Made by a program: the position numbers and the translations under genes
Assembly: GCA_024704765.1 (NCBI GenBank)
Contig: JAKMXF010000022.1
Coordinates: 511,055 to 575,054, forward strand
Origin: Oopsacas minuta
Taxonomy: Eukaryota; Porifera; Hexactinellida; Lyssacinosida; Leucopsacidae
Direction: 5' to 3'
DNA: 64,000 nucleotides
Shown here: piece by piece, positions 57,374 through 64,000 of the stretch
How positions within the stretch are numbered: the first letter of the stretch is position 1
Layout of the letters: every line of letters starts with the position of its first letter
Notes under the pieces: generated by a model
Seen by the model: the letters and a program-made list of their open reading frames with translations, nothing else
Database searches by the model: none
What the model was told of the DNA's origin: nothing

Positions 57374-57740
57374 TAACTCGAGGTGCAATGCGCCGAGTTC
57401 ATCGCGAAGCGACATACCCCTTTTGTAGCCGTTGAGAGCAAGTATCTACGTAAATCTTGAGATTTGCTAACTTGTTTAGTTTATATCCATAAAAACAACA
57501 ATAATTTACATATGAGAAACTTGAAAATGCTATATTCTGGTTTAGCGTGCTGTGTTACAGCAAACCTGTATATATGTATTTGAAAATTGGAAAATTTGTA
57601 CACATTATATTCATAATAACAACAATAAAATTACATATGATTAATCCAAAGTGTAACAATCAGATTCACCATGTTCGATATATTTAGTGAAGTTTTATTG
57701 AATGATATTTATTCCTTTGAAAAACACGATAAATACATAG
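57374..57740. repeat. Dispersed repeats left of the hAT element
   Basis: 57374-57545 matches the copies at 45716-45860 and 55440-55490. 57600-57740 is the reverse complement of 55155-55320. The last five bases, CATAG, duplicate the bases after the hAT element. Confidence 0.6.
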
Positions 57741-59358
57741 CATGGTTCTATCTACTGGGGGGGGAAGCTTCCTCCCCAAACACTTCAGCTTCCCCCCAAA
57801 AATCTCATAAAATGTACTATTAATCGCAATATATTATTCAATGGATAAATTATAGAATATCAATTCATTGTGAAAATACTATTTGAAGTGTAAATGAATA
57901 ACATGTGGGAAACCTGAATCACATTTCATACTTTCTGCAACTGCGAAATAATAACATATGTTGGTAAGTACAGCTTCCCACTATCCATCTGCCTATATAT
58001 TAGTGATGTACGAATTCTTGAGTTATAATATAGCGGAAAAAATTCTTTTGTTAACTTCACATAGGTAATAATTGATTAACCCAGTGTTACCACATGGATA
58101 AATTTGTTATCATTCGAGGAACTAAAAGAAATATTTCTGATTGCAACAATATATCTGAGTCTGAACCACAATCACCAGAGGAAGATGCGATTGTTTCTAA
58201 TCCATGCGCTTCTAAAACAGCTAAAACAATGCGAGCCTACAAGGACAACTTAGTTTATAATCCTACTTGGAAGAATGAATATACTTGGATGGACTACGAT
58301 TCATCTCAAAATGGTATGGTGTGTACGATTTGTAAGGTCCATGGTAAACCACCGGTACAAGCGAGAGGTGCATGGGTGACAAGACCTATAAACAATTGGG
58401 TGAAGGCGAAAATTGCAAGGAAGTCTACAAGCCAAGGATATTGATCTTGCGAGTGTGCCATCGATGGTTGCTAGTACTACTAAACGGCTGTTGGAGTTCA
58501 AAGAAGATGTAACAAGCAGCACATGGTTCAAGGAACATTCTTTGGATTTACTGATGATGCTCAATTAGGGGAGAAACACATCATGGTATTGGAAGAAGAG
58601 AAGAGTGAATTTCTTTACAAGGTGTATCGACCATACTTCCAAAGTGTCATAGATCATATTAATGTCAGGATGGAGTCTACTGAACTCATTTCAGCCATGT
58701 CTGTTTTTGACCCTCGCCATCCCTGGTACAGAAGAAGAATTATCAGAGTACAGAATGGAACAGATTAAGACACTCACGGATTTTATAGTGTTGAACAAAG
58801 GATCAAAGTAGGAGGAGATGAAGGTATATCACAGCCTGACATCGAAGCTAAAGAAACTGAGTCAGAGTGGAAATTGTTTCGACGCTTAATTTTCCTACAG
58901 TACAAAGGTAGGTCCTTACAATTTATACTCTCAAGACTGCTGGGGAACGGAGAGATATATGCTGCATTTCCAAACTTGGCAAAGATAGCCGCTATTTTGG
59001 AAGTATTACCAGTGACAACAGCCACAGTCGAAGGAGTTTCAGCAATACGAAATTACTAAAAACGAGACTTCGCAGCCGAATGAGTGAAGAGACACTTGAT
59101 TATTGTATGCGCATATGTATTGAAGGTCCTGATCACCTATCTGATGAAATTTAGAGGCAGTATTGGAGCATAATAAAGGAATGAAAATTAGAAAATCAAT
59201 TTGTGAGCGGCCCTTTATGTTTTACTACGATAGAAATCTTCATTATTAGGAATTAAATTAAGTGTTTGGTGTTTACTTCAAGGTTGTAATATTTTGATAA
59301 TTGGGTACTAAGGATTTCAAAGCTTCCCCCCAAATTTAACATCCTAGATAGAACGCTG
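57741..59358 (+). mobile_element. Decayed hAT transposon with intact ends
   Basis: The element runs from CATGGTTCTATCTA (57741) to TAGATAGAACGCTG (59358), inverted repeats matching at 12 of 14 positions. CATAG flanks both sides (57736-57740 and 59359-59363). GC-rich subterminal GGGGGGAAGCTT motifs occur inside both ends. The related repeat at 55080-55325 lacks the insert, giving an empty-site comparison. It contains transposase remnants at 58094-59154. Confidence 0.8.
58094..59154 (+). pseudogene. hAT transposase remnant
   Basis: Residues 1-105 of the first open segment (58094-58444) show a zinc-finger N terminus: WKNEYTWMDYDSSQNGMVC, then CKVHGKPPVQARGAW and RPINNWVKA. A middle fragment (58559-58740) reads LGEKHIMVLEEEKSEF and DPRHP. 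The end has FPNLAKIAAILEVLPVTTAT, the hAT dimerisation region. After a frameshift at VE, a +1 frame continues KTRLRSRMSEETLDYC to the stop at 59154. It is much shorter than active hAT transposases and interrupted at several places, with the central catalytic part largely missing. It cannot encode an active enzyme. Confidence 0.85.
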
Positions 59359-59526
59359 CATAGTTATGCGACAATTTCAAAATTTCCTACCGTGAATCCT
59401 TTCCTTGACAACGAAAATAAAACAAAAAACAATTGAGATGAAATAATATTGATTAATCCAAAAGTGTGAAAATCGGAATCAGCATAGAGTGTAAAATATC
59501 AAATTTGGACCCAGAAATTGGTAGAA
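59359..59526. repeat. Dispersed repeat right of the hAT element
   Basis: Reverse copy of the 55080-55325 repeat (CCTTTCCTTGACAACG, GATTAATCCAAAAGTGTGAA). The junction with duplicated block copy 2 is at 59527. Confidence 0.6.
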
Positions 59527-60479
59527 CAAATTAGAATTTCAAACTGAATTAGCTTAACCATGACCGGAGTAATATTAGGTACAAGGTCTCAAATGTTGAT
59601 ATAAGGAGAAATAAATTTGATTATGTTATACTGTAAACTTTCCTTATAATGAAGTGCTCGGGACTTTGTTTTCATTTCTTTTTAAGCGGAGTATGTTAAA
59701 TGAACATTTGTTTGTAAAGTTATATCGATAATAATGCAAATATTTAATCAAAGTTCGCAAATACGGATATTGTAACAATAAGGTATCAAGTTGTGCTAAA
59801 TTTATTCAACTGCGGTTGTTATCAGCGGACTTCGTTATAACGCGCTGAAATTCAATAGCTTTTGGCCTAAAGGGGTAACAAATCCCTTCGTTATAAGCTG
59901 AGTTTCGTTGTATCCAGCTTTGTTATAATGGGAGTTTACTATATATATATATTTACAATTGCTGAGGTCTACCAAATTTTACAAAATTTCCTTACAACAC
60001 AGATTTTGTCTAAGAAATTAGGGAAGTCCTTTGTAAAATGTGCATTTGAAATGTTAATTTGTCTTGTTGTATTATCTAGCTGACTTTGAATATTTTATTG
60101 ATTAAATGATAATTCGATATGCGTACACATTAATATTTAATTTTCTATTTATATATGTGCATGAATATTATGACAACCCAAAAAAATGTAATGCCTAGAA
60201 TTGAATTCATCCAAATGGGGTATCACATTCAGAATTCCATATGAGTAGGAATATTTATGGTAGCACGCAATAATGAATACAATTGATAAAATGTTCAGAT
60301 CTACTTCCAAAGCTACAAAAGATTCGTGACCGAATAAACACATGTGCATTAAGGAATGTGAACACTTACAGAGGCATGTGTATCAAATTTAGAAATATTG
60401 CTGATACATTTGTTTAACAAATTAGAATAACGAGAACTATCATATGAAATAATCTCTGTGTGCCATGGCCATGACCGTA

Positions 60480-61212
60480 CAACTTGATTGGCGAACACTC
60501 CGTAAACGGACATTTCGCATACGAGTACATCGACAATGGACATTTCGTATGATGGACGTTTTGTCTAATGGACATTTCATATAATGGACATATTGTCCAG
60601 TGGACAATTGTTCTAGATATTGTATAATATATGCTATCCACTAACACTTGTGTATTGATCATAAACACGTCTACGTGGAACATGGTGGAACACGGCCATA
60701 AATAGCTAAAATCTAAGATATCCCTGGTCCTTATTTCCCCAAAAATATAAACAAAGAGCCACTTGCAGCCAGTTTTACCAGAACTTACAACAGTAAAAAA
60801 CACTGTGCTCCTATTGTCCACAACTTAAATACCATACCTCCCACACCAGGCCAGTGCATAGCTATAAGAACTAAACATTCATCACCATATAGTTAGTATA
60901 GAAATCTCCGATTCCCCCTTCATAAAACCTTTTTACTAACTAACCTAACTAATATTCCGTGATGATCCCGTGCTATCTCTTAAATCCCGCGCTTTCCACC
61001 ACCATTTTTGCAAACTTTCTACCTTTTTCTACCTATCTTCAATTATTAAACTACGATAATACATCAAATTATTAGTAAACATGTATTGTACAACGTTTAG
61101 ACTAATTGTCCAGTATATAATATGTCCATTAGACAAAGTCCATCATACGAAATGTCCGCAATACGAATTGTACTATACGAAATATCCGAAGACGAAGTGT
61201 CCGATTACCGTA
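60480..61212. mobile_element. Inverted-repeat element with GGACATTTCGTAT subrepeats
   Basis: About 730 bp present in block copy 2 but absent from copy 1 at the matching place (52500). The left arm (about 60480-60615) and right arm (about 61085-61206) are inverted repeats of roughly 120-135 bp built from degenerate repeats of GGACATTTCGTAT. They share GGACATTTCGTATGATGGAC and TTTGTCTAATGGACAT. ACCGTA is present at both junctions (60474-60479 and 61207-61212) as a possible target duplication. No transposase; a non-autonomous DNA element. Confidence 0.8.
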
Positions 61213-61744
61213 AAATTTAGCATTTGAATATTACACGGTATTGTTATTGTGGTTTCTGCAACCGCCAGAACATCACATATTGCTGTTAGCAATCTGTGAA
61301 AGAAGCATGGAAAGTTCAAATTCTTGAAGGTTAAATTACAAATACTCTTTTGTACAGTATTAATTAATTCCCACAAACTTATTGAATTTTCTAATCACTC
61401 ATGTATTATAGCAGGAGAGTAGATAGGAGTGACATAGAAGGAAGAACCCAAATATCAAGGGAGAGTGAAAATGCGGTTAGCAAGGAAAATTAATAGATAA
61501 ACAGAAAATATAATTCAAGGATAGTTGTTCCCATCCCTGGAAATTCGCACCACCTGTTCCTCTCATGCACCACAATGTCCAAGTGTCATTAAGACCAAAG
61601 TAAATTGAAAGATTAATCATTAAGCTATCACATTAATATACACTCTAACAAATATACAAATATACTATTCTAGAAATATGCAAAATAATCTAGAGTGTTG
61701 GCAACTCCTGTAAGAACACACAAATAAGAGCTGAGTTTGATAAA

Positions 61745-63101
61745 CTAGTATTCATTTGCATCGTCTCCTCCTTCATCAGCATCATCACCAGATCCAGTTA
61801 CTTCAATATAGTCCTTCTCAAGAGCTGCTAAGTCATCTCTTGCATCGATGAATTCTCCCTCTTCCATTCCCTCACCAACATACCAGTGAACGAAAGCTCT
61901 CTTAGCGAACATCATGTCGAACTTCTCATTTAATCGCTGCCAGACTGATACAATTGATGTGCTATTAGCCAACATGCAAACTGAGCGATCAATCTAAATG
62001 GTAATGAATAGAAATTACTATTATCCCCGTCAAAGTATATTTATTCATTTTTACCTTGGCCATGTCTCCTTGAGGGGGGATAACTGGGGGTTGCGAGTTG
62101 ATCCCAACCTTGAACCCAGTTGGACACCATTCTACGAACTGAACTGAACTCAGTCCTTTGATGTGTTCAATGGACTGAGTAATATCTTTAGGCACTAGAT
62201 CTCCTCTGTAGAGTAAACAACAAGCCATGTATTTCCCCTCTGAAGGGTTGCATTTGATCATCTGAGTATTCTTCTCGAAGCATTCCAGAGTCAGTTCTTT
62301 AGCAGAGAACATGCTTTTAGCAGCCTTACTGCTTGAGATTATAGGCGCATAGGATGAGAGAGGGTAGTGGATTCTAGGAAAGGGAACCAAATTTGTCTGA
62401 AATTCATTCAAATCCACATTCAATTGACCTAAATAGAATAATTATCTATTAGTATGTATACTATTGAAATATAATTATTGCTAATATGCTCTGGTATCAT
62501 AATACTGACCAGCAAATCTCAAAGATGCTGTGATGGAAGATACAATCTGACAAATCAGACGGTTGAGGTTTGTATAAGCTGGCCTCTCAATGTCCAAATT
62601 GTTCTTGCATATGTCGTATATTGCTTCATTGTCAAATAGGAAGCTACATGTTGCGTGCTCCAGTGTGGAGTGAGTTGTATGGATGGCATTGTATGGCTCC
62701 ACTACTGCAGTACTGACTTGAGGAGCTGGGTAAACAGCAAACTCTAGTTTGTCTTTTTTCCCATACTAAAGATACATATCAATTAATCATATAACAGCAA
62801 TACAATTATACAAGTAATCGTTGATTCTGTATTACAAAATAACTTACTTCATTGTGCAGCTCGGACATGAGAAGACTAGTGAATCCTGATCCAGTGCCTC
62901 CTCCAAATGAATGGAAGATTAGGAATCCTTGTAACACACTACACTGTTCAGTCAGTTTCTTAATCTGCTTCAATGCAGGCTCTTGCATGTTCCTACCAAC
63001 AGTATAGTTTCCACGAGCGTAATTATTCGCTGCATCTTCCTTCCCCGAAATCAGTTGATTTGGGTGATACAGCTTGCGGTATGGCCCGCTTCGGATGTTG
63101 T
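61745..63101 (-). pseudogene. Alpha-tubulin copy 2, exons 3-6 only in the window
   Basis: Exons 63101-62848, 62765-62510, 62428-62055 and 61993-61745 correspond to exons 3-6 of the gene at 53033-55590 at a constant offset. All splice sites and frames are kept. I see only two amino-acid differences (HPSQ to HPNQ, GNFTV to GNYTV); the other base changes I noticed are synonymous. Exons 1-2 are not in the window because a mariner element begins in intron 2 at 63156. If they survive beyond it, the gene could still be spliced and functional, so the pseudogene label is provisional. Confidence 0.8.
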
Positions 63102-63155
63102 CTGTTAAATGCAATCCAATTATAATACATTAATAGATAATTTCCAATTACTGTA

Positions 63156-64000
63156 CAGGGTGGCTCCAAAGTTCTGATACAAAATCATGATTAATATACA
63201 ACCATTATCAGGAAGTATTCTCAATGGTGTGCTCTCCCATGACATACCTTATACGCTTCCTAACAAATATTATTTCAATTTAGTGTATTCTATTTCGAAA
63301 AAAATTGTGATTGACCATGGAATCTGAGAGGTCAGCAATTATTGAGTTGCATATGGCGGGGAAAAGTCCATCAGAAATTTTGAAACTGCTGAATATTGCA
63401 AAAAGGACGTAGGGCATTTATCTACAGGACGATAAATCGATATAAGGAAACTGGGGACACTGTAGACAAGCCGAGATCTGGTCGTCCATGCTCTGTAACG
63501 ACCTCAGCTCTCAAGAAAGTGGTGCGAGAACGGATTCGGCGGAACCCACACCATTCGATGAGGAAAATGGCCTTGGAGCTCAATATATCTCGCCGAGCAA
63601 TACAAAAGGTTGTCAAAAGGGACCTAGGAATGCGCTCTTTTAAACGCAAAAAGGTACAATTCCTATCTGGGTCGGTGAAAGAAAAGAGAGTGTCCCGGAG
63701 CAAGAGCCTACTTGCTCTACACGCTATTGGAGTTCTCGAAAATACCATTTTCTCAGATGAGAAAATTTTCACCATTGAAGAGGCTACAAATAGCCAAAAC
63801 AACAGAGTCATCTCGACCTCAGTTTCAGCGATCCCTGATAAGTTCAGATATATCAGTCGGATGAAGAAACCACTGTCGGTGATAGTTTGGGCTGGGGTCT
63901 CTGCTGTTGGTCGGACACCACTGATTTTCATCCCCCCAGGAGTGAAAATCAATGCCAAAACATACCAAGAGCTTGTATTAGAGCCTGTGGTAAAAGGTCT
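63156..64000 (+). mobile_element. Tc1/mariner-type transposon, left part
   Basis: It begins CAGGGTGGCTCCAAAGTTCT right after a TA target (63154-63155) in intron 2 of tubulin copy 2 and runs past the window edge. The terminal sequence resembles mariner-family ends. It carries a transposase in forward orientation. The empty site in copy 1 (54438-54450) fixes the insertion point exactly. Confidence 0.9.
63317..64000 (+). pseudogene. Mariner-like transposase, frameshifted and cut by the window edge
   Basis: ATG 63317 (MESERSAIIELHMAGKSPSE) opens a helix-turn-helix domain but meets TAG at 63410. The +1 frame from about 63408 continues to the edge: FIYRTINRYKETGDTV, then KPRSGRP, an HTH with MALELNISRRAIQKVVKRDL, then the first catalytic Asp in IFSDEKIFTIEE. 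VIVWAGVS and IFIPPG follow, typical of mariner and related transposases. The second and third catalytic acids would lie beyond the window. One frameshift separates the two parts, so this copy is probably inactive unless the shift is a sequencing error. Confidence 0.85.

Larger units (their letters stand above)
55591..57740. other. Gene-poor AT-rich region with old repeats
   Basis: Upstream of the tubulin start. It holds a pogo-like MITE (56306-56587) and dispersed-repeat copies. The motif GAGTTCATCGCGAAGCGAC occurs at about 57392 and also at about 55467. No convincing coding exon. Confidence 0.5.
59527..63155. repeat. Duplicated block, copy 2
   Basis: Direct-orientation copy of 51548-54443, offset about 7.98 kb on the left and 8.71 kb after the insertion at 60480. 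It ends in CTGTA at 63155, where a mariner element begins. In copy 1 the same site reads CTGTATTTTA without the element. The spacing fits tandem duplication of a unit of about 8 kb whose remainder lies beyond the window. Confidence 0.92.

Noticed and set aside
63422-63958. 178-codon minus-strand frame over the mariner element
   Set aside because: It is antisense to the mariner transposase, whose forward frame shows clear HTH and catalytic motifs.
1-64000. CRISPR arrays, bacterial operons, viral genes
   Set aside because: No such structures seen. The spliced animal genes make this a eukaryotic nuclear window, and no tRNA or rRNA gene was recognised by eye.

Overview
This is a nuclear DNA window from an AT-rich, compact animal genome. 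Genes use the standard code. Introns are GT-AG and often very short (53 and 63 bp examples), and many large genes are single-exon. The gene set is animal: a Notch-ligand-type DSL domain, adhesion GPCRs, a tau/MAP2/MAP4-type protein, mitofusin, FANCD2, and ciliary proteins EFHC1 and ANKRD45. Very long FN3/EGF adhesion receptors and tight introns suggest an early-branching metazoan; a sponge is my best guess. That placement is inference and not proven here.

Layout. 1-4 kb: the 5' end of a secreted Ig/FN3 protein (minus) and an orphan ankyrin-like exon. 4.5-18 kb: a minus-strand block of PRPF31 (5 exons), ANKRD45, a mitofusin, FANCD2, a CYTH-domain protein and a DUF4476-like protein. 18-22 kb: plus-strand THOC5 and XPD/ERCC2. 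22.9-46.2 kb: two giant convergent paralogous receptors. Receptor A (plus) has an MNNL-DSL head, 13 FN3 repeats, EGF, HormR, GAIN/GPS and one membrane helix. Receptor B (minus) has a different head, EGF repeats, 23 FN3 repeats, EGF, HormR, GAIN/GPS and a 7TM domain. A tau-type gene lies between their 3' ends, and EFHC1 (plus) is nested in an intron of B. 47-51 kb: XRCC3 and prenylcysteine oxidase. 51.5-64 kb: a divergent alpha-tubulin gene inside a block duplicated in direct orientation, with transposon insertions.

How the genes relate. XPD, FANCD2 and XRCC3 are all DNA-repair genes but are not arranged as a unit. EFHC1, ANKRD45, the tau-like protein and alpha-tubulin are microtubule or cilium related. 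The most notable locus is the A/B receptor pair. They share FN3 blocks that look almost identical, the same HormR-GAIN-GPS stalk and homologous NPxY-rich tails. They differ in the N-terminal head (DSL or not) and the membrane domain (1TM or 7TM).

Mobile DNA includes a Tc1/mariner element inserted in an intron of tubulin copy 2, a decayed hAT element with recognisable ends, a hAT-type MITE, several pogo-like MITEs, a roughly 0.7 kb inverted-repeat element with an empty site in the paralogous block, and older dispersed repeats. All calls come from reading the sequence and from remembered family features; no database search was run. Promoters and terminators were not called because nothing specific enough was seen.
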